From DASWJZ01 sp963739005 (GTDB lineage Bacteria; Pseudomonadota; Alphaproteobacteria; Rhizobiales; Afifellaceae), in contig CAVTYQ010000002.1 of the NCBI GenBank assembly GCA_963739005.1, positions 62,001-126,000 on the forward strand: 64,000 nt of DNA, in the 5' to 3' direction. The notes under the pieces are model-generated. The model saw nothing but the letters and a program-made list of their open reading frames with translations. It had not been told where the DNA came from and did no database searches. Both the position numbers and the translations under genes were made by a program. Of the stretch, positions 42,375 through 51,445 are shown in pieces. The first letter of the stretch is position 1. Each line of letters opens with the position of its first letter.

Positions 42375-44795
42375 TCAGGTGTGGAGCCCGAGCCGCTCGG
42401 CCGCTTCCCAGGTGCGCCAAGCATCGTGCGGCATCTGGATGTGGGTCGAGCCGAGGAACGCGAATGCGTCGTTGACGGCATTGGAGAAGGCCGGCACGCC
42501 GCCGACATTGGGCGATTCTCCGACGCCCTTCGCGCCGATCGGGTGATGCGGCGAGGGAGTCGTCGTCCAGTCGGTCTCCCATTTCGGCGTCTCGACCGCC
42601 GTCGGCAGGAAGTAATCCTGCAAAGAGGCCGTCAGCACGTTGCCGGTTTCGTCGTAGAAGATCTCCTGCCCCATGGCGATGCCGAAGGCTTCCGTCAGCC
42701 CGCCGTGGATCTGGCCCTCGATGATCATCGGATTGATGCGCGTGCCGCAATCGTCAAGCGCGTAGAAGCGGCGGGTCTTGCTCTCGCCGGTGTCGACGTC
42801 GATGTCGAGGACGCAAATGTAGGCGCCGAAGGGGAAAGTGAAGTTCGGCGGGTCGTAGTAGTTCACCGCCTCCAGGCCCGGCTCCATGCCGGCCGGCACC
42901 TCGTGATAGGCCGCCCAGGCAAGCTCCGTCATGGTCTTGAAGCGCTCGGGGTTGCCCTTCACGCGGAAGCGGTCGACGTCCCATTCGAGATCGTCGTCGT
43001 GCACTTCGAGCATGTAGGCGGCGATCATCTGCGCCTTCGCTTTTATCTTTCTGCAGGCCATCGCGGTCGCAGCACCCGAGACCGGCGTCGAACGCGAGCC
43101 GTAGGTGCCGAGACCGTAGGGCGCGGTGTCGGTGTTCCCTTCCTCCACCGTGATGCCGTCGGCGGCGATGCCGAGCTCGGTCGCGATGATCTGCGCGTAG
43201 GTCGTCTCGTGCCCCTGCCCCTGGCTCTTGGTGCCGAGCCGGCAGATGCCGGTGCCGGTCGGATGGATGCGGATCTCGGCGGAATCGAACATCGCGATGC
43301 CGAGGATGTCGCAGGCGCGCGACGGTCCGGCGCCGACGATCTCGGTGAAGAAGGCGAGGCCGATCCCCATCAGCTCGCGCGTCTCGCCGCGCTTGAAGGC
43401 TTCCTGCTTCGTCTTCTGCTCTTGGCGCAGCTTCTGATAGCCGACCGAATCCATCGCCTTCTTCAAGGCGGTCTGGTAGTCGCCGGAATCATATTGCCAG
43501 CCGAACGCCGAGGTGTAGGGGAACTGCTCCCGCTTGATCAGGTTCTTCATGCGGAACTCGGCCGGGTCCATGCCAAGCTTCCGCGCCATGATGTCCATGG
43601 CGCGCTCGATGGCATAGGCCGCTTCCGTCACACGGAACGAGCAGCGATAGGCGACGCCGCCTGGCGCCTTGTTGGTGTAGACGCCGTCGACCAGGCAATA
43701 GGCCGCCGGTATGTCATAGGAACCCGATACGATGGAGAAGAGCCCCGCCGGCCATTTCGAGGCGTTGGCGCAGGCGTCGAACGCGCCGTGGTCGGCGATC
43801 GTATAGACGCGCAAGCCAGTGATGCGCCCATCTTTCGTACAGGCGATCTCGGTCTCCATGTGAAAATCGCGCGCGAAAGCAGTCGTGGAGAGATTCTCGA
43901 TCCTGTCTTCCACCCATTTCACCGGCCGGCCGGTGACGATCGAAGCCACGATCGCGCAAATGTAGCCGGGGTAGACGCCAACCTTGTTGCCGAAACCGCC
44001 GCCGATATCGGGCGCGATCACGTGGATCTTGTGCTCCGGAATCTTGGAGATCAGCGAGCCGACTGTGCGGATCACGTGCGGGGCCTGGAAGGTGCCCCAG
44101 AGCGTCAGCTCGCCCTTGATCTTGTCAAACGAGGCGACGCATTGGCAGGTTTCGAGCGGGCACGGATGCACGCGCGGATACTGGATGAATTCCTTGATCT
44201 TCACTTCGGCCTTGTCGAAAGCCGCATCGGCCGCCGCCTTGTCGCCGGCTTGCCAGGCGAAGACATGGTTCGGATGCTTGCGCGGCCCGTGCACGCCCTC
44301 CTTCTTGTCCTTGATGTCCTCGCGGATCACCGGCGCGTTCGCGTCCATGGCCTTCAAGGGATCGACATTGACGGGAAGCGCCTCGTAATCGACCTCGACG
44401 AGTTCGACGGCGTCAGCCGCCGCCTGGCGGTCCTCGGCGATGACGAAGGCGACTTCCTGGTTCTGGAAAAGCACCTTGCCGTCGGCGAGCACCATCTGCA
44501 CGTCGCCGGCGAGCGTCGGCATCCACGCGAGGTTGACGGTCTTCAGCGTGTCCGCCGTGATCACCGCGACGACGCCCGGCACCGCCGACGCCTTCGCCGT
44601 GTCGATCGACTTGACGCGCGCATGCGCATAGGGCGAGCGCACGAGATCGCCGTAGAGCATGCCGGGGAGGTTCAGGTCGTCGACGTAGTTGCCCTTGCCC
44701 TGCGTGAACCGCACGTCCTCGACGCGCTTGCGCTTGCAGCCGATGCCTTCGAGCTTCTCGGCGCGGGCTTCGGAAGTTTCCGTTACGGCGTTCAT
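42375..44795 (-). CDS. coxL: Aerobic CO dehydrogenase large subunit, form I (CoxL)
   Basis: An 806-residue molybdenum hydroxylase large subunit, close to the ~809 residues of Oligotropha CoxL. The active-site loop reads VAYRCSFR with Cys385, which is the form I signature (AYxCSFR) that ligates the copper of the CuSMo centre; form II enzymes have AYRGAGR and xanthine dehydrogenases differ again. Other cofactor-site stretches are APDIGGGFGNKVGVYPGY and GTKSQGQGHETTYAQI. Start at 44795 overlaps coxS by four bases. It oxidises CO with water to CO2, passing electrons through CoxS and CoxM to the respiratory chain. Confidence 0.93.
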   Translation of the reverse strand: MNAVTETSEARAEKLEGIGCKRKRVEDVRFTQGKGNYVDDLNLPGMLYGDLVRSPYAHARVKSIDTAKASAVPGVVAVITADTLKTVNLAWMPTLAGDVQMVLADGKVLFQNQEVAFVIAEDRQAAADAVELVEVDYEALPVNVDPLKAMDANAPVIREDIKDKKEGVHGPRKHPNHVFAWQAGDKAAADAAFDKAEVKIKEFIQYPRVHPCPLETCQCVASFDKIKGELTLWGTFQAPHVIRTVGSLISKIPEHKIHVIAPDIGGGFGNKVGVYPGYICAIVASIVTGRPVKWVEDRIENLSTTAFARDFHMETEIACTKDGRITGLRVYTIADHGAFDACANASKWPAGLFSIVSGSYDIPAAYCLVDGVYTNKAPGGVAYRCSFRVTEAAYAIERAMDIMARKLGMDPAEFRMKNLIKREQFPYTSAFGWQYDSGDYQTALKKAMDSVGYQKLRQEQKTKQEAFKRGETRELMGIGLAFFTEIVGAGPSRACDILGIAMFDSAEIRIHPTGTGICRLGTKSQGQGHETTYAQIIATELGIAADGITVEEGNTDTAPYGLGTYGSRSTPVSGAATAMACRKIKAKAQMIAAYMLEVHDDDLEWDVDRFRVKGNPERFKTMTELAWAAYHEVPAGMEPGLEAVNYYDPPNFTFPFGAYICVLDIDVDTGESKTRRFYALDDCGTRINPMIIEGQIHGGLTEAFGIAMGQEIFYDETGNVLTASLQDYFLPTAVETPKWETDWTTTPSPHHPIGAKGVGESPNVGGVPAFSNAVNDAFAFLGSTHIQMPHDAWRTWEAAERLGLHT

Positions 44796-45292
44796 TCTGC
44801 CGCCTCCTTGATTTGACCGCCGGCCATCTCTGCCGCGGCGGCCTGGATCGCCTTCACGATGTTCTGGTAGCCGGTGCAGCGGCAGAGATTGCCGGAGATG
44901 CCCATGCGTATTTCCTCCTCCGTCGGATTGGGGCTCTCCTGGAGGAACCGGTAGGCGCGGGTGATCATGCCCGGCGTGCAGAAGCCGCATTGCAGCCCGT
45001 GATGCTCGCGGAACGCGGCCTGCAGCGGATGCAGCGAGCCGTCGGCCTGCGCCATCCCTTCGATCGTCAGCACGTCGGCGCCGTCCGCCTGCACGGCGAA
45101 GACCGTGCACGATTTCACCGACTTACCGTCGAGGTCGACGGTGCAAGCGCCGCAATGCGTCGTCTCGCAGCCGATGTGCGGGCCGGTGAGCCGAAGCTCG
45201 TCGCGGAGGAAATGGATGAGCAGCGTGCGCGGTTCGACCAGAGCCTCGACCGGCTTGCCGTTCACCTTGAGCGAGATTTGTGTCTTGGCCAT
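44792..45292 (-). CDS. coxS: CO dehydrogenase small (2Fe-2S) subunit (CoxS)
   Basis: A 166-residue iron-sulfur subunit, the same length as Oligotropha CoxS. The ferredoxin-type cluster motif is GCETTHCGACTVDLDGK with a fourth cysteine in VKSCTVF; the helical domain cluster is CGFCTPGM and GNLCRCTGYQNI. I use the ATG at 45292 (MAKTQISLKVNGK); the open frame upstream lies in coxM antisense-like sequence. It relays electrons from the CoxL active site to the CoxM FAD. Confidence 0.92.
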   Translation of the reverse strand: MAKTQISLKVNGKPVEALVEPRTLLIHFLRDELRLTGPHIGCETTHCGACTVDLDGKSVKSCTVFAVQADGADVLTIEGMAQADGSLHPLQAAFREHHGLQCGFCTPGMITRAYRFLQESPNPTEEEIRMGISGNLCRCTGYQNIVKAIQAAAAEMAGGQIKEAAE

Positions 45293-45303
45293 TGTGGTCT
45301 CCC

Positions 45304-46164
45304 TCACGCGGCGCGGGATTTGGCGCGAGCGAGCGCGCGGGAAAGCATCACGCCGGCCATTTTGGTACGATATCGCGGCGTGCCGCGGCGGTCGGAGGCC
45401 GGCGACGTGATCGCTTCGGCGGCGGCGACCGCCTTCTTCACGGTAGCGGCGTCGAGCGTCGAGCCGGCGATGATCTTCCCCGCCTCCTCCGCGAAGAGCG
45501 GCTTGTCGGCGACGTTGGTGAGCCCGATCGAGCATTGGCCGACTTTGCCGCCTTCCCACGTCAGCACGACGGCCGCGGCGGCGGTCGCGTAGTCGCCGAC
45601 CTTCCGCTTCAGCTTCTCGTAGGCATAGCCGTGCTTCCCCAGCGCCGGAATGCGGATTGCGGCCACGATCTCGCCGGGCTTCAGAGCAGTGTCGTAGGTG
45701 CCGTTATAGAATGCGCGCGCCGCGACCTTTCGCGCGCCGCTCTTGCCGACGAGCTCGTAGGTGGCGTTCAGCGCCATCATCACCGCCGGCATGTCGTTGC
45801 CGGGGTCGCCGTTCGCGACGTTGCCGCCGAGCGTTCCGAGGTAGCGCACCTGCGGGTCGGCGATTTGCCGCGCCGCTTCGGCAAGAAGTGGGACTTTCGA
45901 CGTGAGAAGGTCGGAGTCGATCACCTCGTGCTGGGTGACGCCCGCCCCGATCACGATCTCGCCGCCGTCCTCGCGAATCTTCTTCAGGTCGGCGATGCCG
46001 CCGAGGTCGACGAGATGCGACGGCGCGGCAAGTCTGAGCTTCATCAGCGGAATAAGGCTGTGGCCACCGCCGAGCGGCCGCGCGTCTTCGCCGAGATCGG
46101 CGAGCAGCGCGACAGCTTCGCTGACGGATTTCGGGCGGTGGTAGGCGAATGCGCCTGGGATCAT
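45304..46164 (-). CDS. coxM: CO dehydrogenase medium (FAD) subunit (CoxM)
   Basis: A 286-residue FAD subunit of the molybdenum hydroxylase family (Oligotropha CoxM is about 288). The FAD pyrophosphate motifs are GGGHSLIPLMKLRLA and TLGGNVANGDPGND. The ATG at 46164 gives MIPGAFAYHRPKSVSEAV, the usual family start; the open frame to 46293 is rejected because it begins with a non-family basic extension. First structural gene, in the standard M-S-L order, with ~280 bases of possible promoter region to coxC. Confidence 0.92.
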   Translation of the reverse strand: MIPGAFAYHRPKSVSEAVALLADLGEDARPLGGGHSLIPLMKLRLAAPSHLVDLGGIADLKKIREDGGEIVIGAGVTQHEVIDSDLLTSKVPLLAEAARQIADPQVRYLGTLGGNVANGDPGNDMPAVMMALNATYELVGKSGARKVAARAFYNGTYDTALKPGEIVAAIRIPALGKHGYAYEKLKRKVGDYATAAAAVVLTWEGGKVGQCSIGLTNVADKPLFAEEAGKIIAGSTLDAATVKKAVAAAEAITSPASDRRGTPRYRTKMAGVMLSRALARAKSRAA

Positions 46165-46442
46165 GGCTTCCTCCGGAGCGGCTTTGCGCCAGCGGATCTC
46201 CGCCCGCCGGCGCTTACGGCCCATCTTCTGAATGGTCCGGTCGTCGAGGTGAATCTGGACGCTGTTGCGGTGCAGCAGCAATTGCGCATTCACGAGCCGA
46301 AGTTGGCCCGCACGAAATGCCGCCGGCTGTGCACGAACTGCGTCAGCCAGCCTGACGCTTAGCGAGAAATCGCCAGAATTCCGGGAATCAGCCGAGGCCT
46401 GCTTGAATTGCGATCCAGCCGGTGCTGCGGCGCAAAAAGACG

Positions 46443-47687
46443 CTAGGAGACGGCCTCGCGCGGCCGAAGACCGAGTTGCGACTTCAACCCGCCAAAGCGG
46501 CTGCGGCTCACCGGCACCATGTAGGGATCGTGGCCGGAAAGCTCGATCAGGCCGTGGTCGCCGCTCCGCTTCAGGCCGACGACCCGCTCGAGATTGACGA
46601 TGTGGCTGCGGTGGACGCGCACGAAATGCGCGTGGTCGAGGCGCGCTTCGACCTCACTGATCGGAAGCGGGCAGAAGAACTTCGACGTGCCGTCGAACAC
46701 GGTCGTGTAGTGGGCGTTGGCGTGGACGGCGACAATGTCGCGGACAGCGACGAAATGCGTCGCCCCCTCGCGCACGACCGGCAAAAGACGCGCGGGTGCG
46801 GCGCCCGGCGCTTCGATGGGTGAAACATCGGTGCGCGCGGCTTCGGCACTCAAGGCCTCGGCAAACGCTGCGAACACCGGGTGAGCGCCGTTCCCGTTCA
46901 CGGCGACGCTTGCTGCCGCGGACACGACCAGAGCGGCGGCTTGCGGCACCGGGTGTGGCTCGGCCGGCGCCTCCGGCGCTTCTCTCCGCCGGTCCGGCAC
47001 TAGCGCCAGCAGGAAGATGCCGGAGACGGCGAACGCCACAACGGCGACGACGATGGCGAGAAGATCGGTGGAGAGCGCCGGCGCGTTGACCAGAACCTCC
47101 TCGTGCGGGGTGATCGAAAGCCCCGCCATCGCGGTGTAGTGCATGCCCGATATGGCGCAGCCGAGCGCCGTCGCCGAGAGGATGAGCGGCGGGCGTCCGT
47201 GCCTCCCGGCGGCGAGGAAGAGCGCGAGGCCCGAGGCGGCGATGGCGATCACCACGCTTGCCGCGACGAAGGCCGGCGCATGTGTCATGTGGGCGCTCGC
47301 GTGGAGCGCCCACATGCCGATGTAGTGCATCGAGACGATGCCGAGCCCCATGAAGACGGCGGAAGCGCCGAGGCGCGGCGGTGTAAGCGGCCCTGCGCTT
47401 GCGGCGAAGACCGCCGCGCCGACCACGATCACGCAGACCAGGAAGGAAAGAAGCGTCGGCAGAACCAGGTAGTCGACGGGGAAAGGCAGGCGCACGGCGA
47501 GCATGCCGACGAAATGCATCGCCCAGATGGCGACCGCGAGCGAAAGCGCCGCCGCGGCAAGAAGCAACCGCCGACGCACGCCCGCCGCCTCGGCGACCTG
47601 CACCGCCAGGCTCAAGCCGACATAGGCGCCCTGGATCGCCACGATGACAGACAACACGACGAGCCAAGGCTCGTGCGTCACGCGCAT
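46443..47687 (-). CDS. coxC: MHYT-LytTR membrane sensor-regulator (CoxC-like)
   Basis: A 414-residue protein with an N-terminal MHYT sensor domain (about seven membrane helices, with MHFVGMLAV, MHYIGMWAL and MHYTAMAGL) and a C-terminal LytTR DNA-binding domain (VAVRDIVAVHANAHYTTVFD ... HFVRVHRSHIVNLERVVGLK). MHYT domains are proposed to bind copper and sense O2, CO or NO. CoxC and CoxH of Oligotropha have this architecture and RcoM-like LytTR regulators control cox genes. Its place just upstream of coxMSL supports a role as the CO-responsive, membrane-bound activator. Confidence 0.85.
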   Translation of the reverse strand: MRVTHEPWLVVLSVIVAIQGAYVGLSLAVQVAEAAGVRRRLLLAAAALSLAVAIWAMHFVGMLAVRLPFPVDYLVLPTLLSFLVCVIVVGAAVFAASAGPLTPPRLGASAVFMGLGIVSMHYIGMWALHASAHMTHAPAFVAASVVIAIAASGLALFLAAGRHGRPPLILSATALGCAISGMHYTAMAGLSITPHEEVLVNAPALSTDLLAIVVAVVAFAVSGIFLLALVPDRRREAPEAPAEPHPVPQAAALVVSAAASVAVNGNGAHPVFAAFAEALSAEAARTDVSPIEAPGAAPARLLPVVREGATHFVAVRDIVAVHANAHYTTVFDGTSKFFCPLPISEVEARLDHAHFVRVHRSHIVNLERVVGLKRSGDHGLIELSGHDPYMVPVSRSRFGGLKSQLGLRPREAVS

Positions 47688-47795
47688 CCGGTTCCTCCCG
47701 CGCCAATTATTCGCGCTGGCGGGAGGATTGTAAATCGAATTGGGGGTTTCCGAGGGCTCGGCGCGTGCACCGGCCGCCTTGGCACCAAGACCGGA

Positions 47796-48425
47796 TCAGC
47801 GGTTGGACACTACTTCCGGGCCGCAGATGAACGCCACGGCCAACTCGACCGCCGCCTCCAGCTTGCGCCGCTTGTCGCCGGCGCGCGCGCGTATCGCGAG
47901 GCTGTAGAGTACGGCAGCCGCGATATCCGCGAGTGCCGCAGGATCGGCCTGCTTCGACAGCTCGCCCGCTCTCTTGGCCCGCCTGATCCGGGCTTCGAAC
48001 GCCTCCATCGCATCGTCGAGCACGGCGGCGAGTTGAGCCCGCACTTCGGGGTTGGTGACCGCCTCCGTGGCGGCCGTTCCTATGGCGAAACAGCCGCGCG
48101 CGCCGATCTCGCCGGAGAGATATATCCCGAGCGCCGCGCGATAGGCGAAGCGAAGCGCATCACGCAGGCTCGCGCCTCTGGCAAGTGCATCCTTCAGAGC
48201 AGCGCCGCTGCGATAGCGCTCGATCGCCTTCATGTAGATCGCCTGCTTGTCGCCGAACGCGGCGTAAAGGCTCGGGCGGTTCATCCCCGTCGCTTCGCTG
48301 ATGTCATCGAGCGAAGTCGCCGCATAACCCTTGTCCCAGAATGCGCCCATCGCCCGCTCGAGCGCCTGAACCGGGTCATAGGCGCGCGGGCGGCCGCGTG
48401 GGCGTTTCTGCTCTTTTTGTACCAT
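47796..48425 (-). CDS. TetR/AcrR-family transcriptional regulator
   Basis: A 209-residue TetR-type repressor with the N-terminal helix-turn-helix (PVQALERAMGAFWDKGYAAT, SLDDISEATGMNRPSLYAAF, residues ~15-60) and a C-terminal ligand domain. I choose the ATG at 48425 (MVQKEQKRPRGRPR); one at 48440 would add five residues. It is divergent from a glutathione S-transferase gene, with a 13-base inverted repeat covering both starts, so it likely represses itself and the transferase and responds to an electrophile or xenobiotic. Confidence 0.86.
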   Translation of the reverse strand: MVQKEQKRPRGRPRAYDPVQALERAMGAFWDKGYAATSLDDISEATGMNRPSLYAAFGDKQAIYMKAIERYRSGAALKDALARGASLRDALRFAYRAALGIYLSGEIGARGCFAIGTAATEAVTNPEVRAQLAAVLDDAMEAFEARIRRAKRAGELSKQADPAALADIAAAVLYSLAIRARAGDKRRKLEAAVELAVAFICGPEVVSNR

Positions 48426-48471
48426 ATCGCATATTATCATTGACGCCTCTTAATTTATTGCGATACGGTAC
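48419..48471. promoter_or_regulatory. Inverted repeat operator of the TetR regulator
   Basis: GTACCATATCGCA (48419-48431) and TGCGATACGGTAC (48459-48471) are inverted 13-base arms matching at 12 positions with 27 bases between. One arm overlaps the regulator start codon; the other lies 24 bases before the transferase ATG. Confidence 0.65.
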
Positions 48472-48494
48472 ATAAATCAATGATGGAGAGAGGC

Positions 48495-49127
48495 ATGGAG
48501 CTCTATTTTTCACCGTTGGCCTGTTCGCTGGCGACCCGGATTGCCCTCTATGAGGCCGATGCCGAGGCCCGCTACCATCAAGCCAATACTCGAACGAAGC
48601 GCCTGTCCGACGGCGGCGACTTCTACGCCGTCAATCCGATGGGTCAGGTGCCGGTGCTTCGGACCGATAGCGGCGAGCTGCTGACGGAAAATGCGGCGGT
48701 GCTGCAATACGTAGCGGACCGGACGCAGGCCGGCTTGGCACCGCCGCCGGGCGAGGAGCGCTACCGGCTTCAGCAATGGCTGAGCTTTGTCAGCACCGAG
48801 CTGCAGAAGGTCGTCTTCATCCCGCTGCTCGACGAAACGAGCCCGGAAGGCGCGAAGGCGTACGCGCGCCAGAAGGCGGCGGCGCCGTTCGTCCACCTCG
48901 ACAAACATCTCGAGGGTCGCGACTTTCTGCTAAGCGCGTTCACCGTCGCCGATGCCTACCTGATTTCAGTCTTGAACTGGTGCCCGGCAGTCCGCCTCGA
49001 TCTCGCCGAATGGCCGACCCTTAACGCCTACTACCACCGCATTCTTCAGCGGCCGGCGGTCTCGCGAGCCGTCGCGGAGGAACGGGCACTTTATGCGGAG
49101 GAGCAAGCCAGGCGCCGGGCGGCGTAA
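48495..49127 (+). CDS. Glutathione S-transferase family protein
   Basis: A 210-residue GST with an N-terminal thioredoxin-like domain (MELYFSPLACSLATRIALYE; NPMGQVPVLRTDSGELLTEN with the cis-proline and the Glu-Asn glutathione-binding pair) and an all-helical C-terminal domain (LLSAFTVADAYLISVLNW). It resembles the beta-class bacterial GSTs. I start it at the ATG at 48495, preceded by GGAGAGAGG; an ATG at 48480 is an alternative. It is under likely control of the divergent TetR gene. Confidence 0.86.
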   Translation: MELYFSPLACSLATRIALYEADAEARYHQANTRTKRLSDGGDFYAVNPMGQVPVLRTDSGELLTENAAVLQYVADRTQAGLAPPPGEERYRLQQWLSFVSTELQKVVFIPLLDETSPEGAKAYARQKAAAPFVHLDKHLEGRDFLLSAFTVADAYLISVLNWCPAVRLDLAEWPTLNAYYHRILQRPAVSRAVAEERALYAEEQARRRAA

Positions 49128-49189
49128 GCGCGCCTTCCCTTTCCGCGCAACGGCCGGCGATCCCTTGCCGCCCGTTCGGGCGTCTTGCG

Positions 49190-50617
49190 TCAGCCCAATT
49201 TCACCATCACGTGTCTCGCGACCGTGTAGTCCTCGAGCGCGTAGATGGAGAGATCCTTGCCGTAGCCCGACTGCTTGAAGCCGCCATGCGGCATCTCGTT
49301 GGTCAGGTTGAAGTGACAGTTGACCCAGGTGCAGCCGTATTGCAGCCGCGCCGCGACCGCCATGGCCCGGCCGACGTCCTTCGTCCACACCGAAGAGGCA
49401 AGCCCGTAGTCGGAATCGTTCGCCCAACGGATCGCCTCTTCCACGTCGCTGAACGGCGTGACGGAGACCACCGGCCCGAAGACTTCGCGCCGCACGATCT
49501 CGTCGGACTGCCTGGCGCCCGCGACGACGGTCGGCTCGTAAAAGAAACCCTTGCCCTTCCCCGCGTGTCCGCCCGTCGCGATCTCGACATGCTTCAGCTT
49601 CGCGGCGCGGTCGACGAAGCCCGACACGCGCTCGCGCTGCCTCGACGAGATGAGCGGGCCGATCTCGTTTTCCGCGTCGTCCGGCTTGGCAAAGCGGATC
49701 GACGACGCGGCGGAGGCAAGATCGGCGACCAGCCGCTCGTAAATCTTCTTCCCCGCGTAGACGCGCGAGGCGGCGGTGCAGTCCTGCCCGGCGTTGTAAA
49801 ACGAGAACGCCTTCAGGCCGGACACCACGGACTCAAGGTCAGCATCGTCGAAGACGACGACTGGCGCCTTGCCGCCCAGCTCGAGATGCGTGCGCTTGAT
49901 CGACTTCGACGCCGCTTGCAGCACCTTCTGCCCTGTGCCGATCGAGCCGGTCAGCGAGAGCATCGCGACGCCCGGATGATTGATGAGCGCGTCGCCCGTC
50001 GTCGCGCCGCGTCCGGCCACGACGTTGAACACGCCCGCCGGATAGATCTCCGCGATCAGGCGTGCGAGCTTCAGCGTGGTGAGCGGTGTCATCTCCGACG
50101 GCTTCAGCACCATCGTGTTGCCCGCCATCAGCGCCGGAGAGATCTTCCAGATCGCCATCATCAGAGGGTAGTTCCACGGCGTGATCGAGGCGACGACCCC
50201 GACGGGATCGCGCCGGATCATCGACGTGAAACCCGGCATGTATTCCGCCGCGGCACTTCCCGGGATGACGCGCGCCGCGCCGGCGAAGAAGCGCAGGCAA
50301 TCGACGATCGCCGGCAGCTCGTCGTTCTTCACCGCATTTGCCGGCTTGCCGCAGTTCAGCGCCTCAAGCTCGGCGAATTCCTGGCCCTCCGCCTCGATGC
50401 GGTCTGCGAGCTTGAACATGAGCGCCGCGCGCTGCGCCGGCGTCGTCCGCGACCAGCCGTCGAAGGCCTTCGTCGCCGCAGCGACCGCCTGATCCACCTG
50501 CTCCGGCGACGCCTCCTTCAGGTTGACGATCTTCGCCCCCGTCTTCGGGTTGATCACCGGCTCGGCCTCGCCCTTCCCCTTGGCGAGCTTCGACCCGATC
50601 AGCATCTCGGATTGCAT
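49190..50617 (-). CDS. patD: Gamma-aminobutyraldehyde dehydrogenase (PatD/YdcW-like)
   Basis: A 475-residue NAD-dependent aldehyde dehydrogenase. LTGSIGTGQKVLQAASKSIK is the cofactor region, HLELGGKAPVVVFDDADLE carries the catalytic glutamate, and FYNAGQDCTAASRVYAGKKI the catalytic cysteine. Length (E. coli PatD/YdcW is 474) and its position as last gene after a polyamine-type ABC transporter match ydcSTUVW. The expected role is oxidation of 4-aminobutanal from putrescine to 4-aminobutyrate. Betaine-aldehyde or other amino-aldehyde substrates remain possible. Confidence 0.85.
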   Translation of the reverse strand: MQSEMLIGSKLAKGKGEAEPVINPKTGAKIVNLKEASPEQVDQAVAAATKAFDGWSRTTPAQRAALMFKLADRIEAEGQEFAELEALNCGKPANAVKNDELPAIVDCLRFFAGAARVIPGSAAAEYMPGFTSMIRRDPVGVVASITPWNYPLMMAIWKISPALMAGNTMVLKPSEMTPLTTLKLARLIAEIYPAGVFNVVAGRGATTGDALINHPGVAMLSLTGSIGTGQKVLQAASKSIKRTHLELGGKAPVVVFDDADLESVVSGLKAFSFYNAGQDCTAASRVYAGKKIYERLVADLASAASSIRFAKPDDAENEIGPLISSRQRERVSGFVDRAAKLKHVEIATGGHAGKGKGFFYEPTVVAGARQSDEIVRREVFGPVVSVTPFSDVEEAIRWANDSDYGLASSVWTKDVGRAMAVAARLQYGCTWVNCHFNLTNEMPHGGFKQSGYGKDLSIYALEDYTVARHVMVKLG

Positions 50618-50626
50618 GGTCCCCTC

Positions 50627-51436
50627 CTATTTCCCCTGCCCGGCCACGCTGTCCCCATCGCGCGTCAGATAATAGGCAGCGAGGATCGGCAGGAAGGTGA
50701 CGGCGATCACGAAGACGGCGACGACGTTGGTGACCGGCCGCTGGCGCGGGCGGATGAGTTCCGTCAGCATCCAGATCGGCAGCGTCGTCTGCTGCCCGGC
50801 GGTGAAGGTCGTGACGATCACCTCGTCGAAGGAGAGCGCGAAGGCGAGCATGCCGCCGGCAAGGAGTGCCGTGCCGAGATTGGGCAGGAGCACATAGCGG
50901 AAGGTCTGGAAGCCGTCGGCGCCCAAATCCATCGACGCCTCGATCAGCGAGCCCGACGTGCGGCGGAGCCGCGCCACGGCGTTGTTGTAGACGACGACGA
51001 TGCAGAAGGTCGCGTGCCCGAGCACGATCGTCCAGAACGAAAAGGGGATGTCGGCAAGCGCGAAGGCGGAGCGGAGCGAGATACCGGTGATGATGCCGGG
51101 AAGCGCGATTGGCAGAATGAGAAGAAGCGAGATCGCCTCGCGCCCGAAGAAGCGCGAACGGGCGACCGCCGCCGCGGCGAGCGTGCCGAGAACGATCGCC
51201 ATGAGCGTCGAGATCGCGGCGACACGGACACTTAGGAGGAGCGCGTCCCAGATGTCCTGCCGCCCCCACGCCACCTCGAACCAATGCAGCGTGTAGGCGG
51301 GCGGCGGAAACTGGTAGCTTTTGTCCTCCGTCGTGAAGGCGTAGACGAGGATCAGGAGAAGCGGCAGGTGCAGAAAAAGAAGCCCCGCCGCCGCGGCGAG
51401 CTTCAGCCCGAGCGGTGCGCGCGGCCCGTCACTCAT
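50627..51436 (-). CDS. ydcV: Polyamine-type ABC transporter permease 2 (YdcV/PotI-like)
   Basis: A 269-residue permease with six predicted helices and the binding-protein-dependent permease EAA-type loop (IEASMDLGADGFQTFRYVLLPNLGTALLAGGM). It begins at the ATG at 51436 (MSDGPRAPLG); another ATG two codons upstream is possible. It is paired with the permease at 51446, nine bases away, and followed by patD. E. coli YdcV has 264 residues. Confidence 0.86.
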   Translation of the reverse strand: MSDGPRAPLGLKLAAAAGLLFLHLPLLLILVYAFTTEDKSYQFPPPAYTLHWFEVAWGRQDIWDALLLSVRVAAISTLMAIVLGTLAAAAVARSRFFGREAISLLLILPIALPGIITGISLRSAFALADIPFSFWTIVLGHATFCIVVVYNNAVARLRRTSGSLIEASMDLGADGFQTFRYVLLPNLGTALLAGGMLAFALSFDEVIVTTFTAGQQTTLPIWMLTELIRPRQRPVTNVVAVFVIAVTFLPILAAYYLTRDGDSVAGQGK

Positions 51437-51445
51437 GAGCACGCC

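Noticed and set aside
42381..44816. Very long open frame (about 810 codons) on the plus strand opposite coxL
   Set aside because: It is antisense to a clear CO dehydrogenase gene. High G/C at third positions produces such frames, and its product is Arg/Gly/Val-rich without family motifs. The same holds for long antisense frames opposite the binding protein (2621-4207), atpD (60097-61524) and phaC (61728-63323).
42375..45292. Xanthine dehydrogenase or form II molybdenum hydroxylase as identity of the L/S/M subunits
   Set aside because: The active-site loop is AYRCSFR, which is specific to form I CO dehydrogenase, and the coxD/E/F genes follow.
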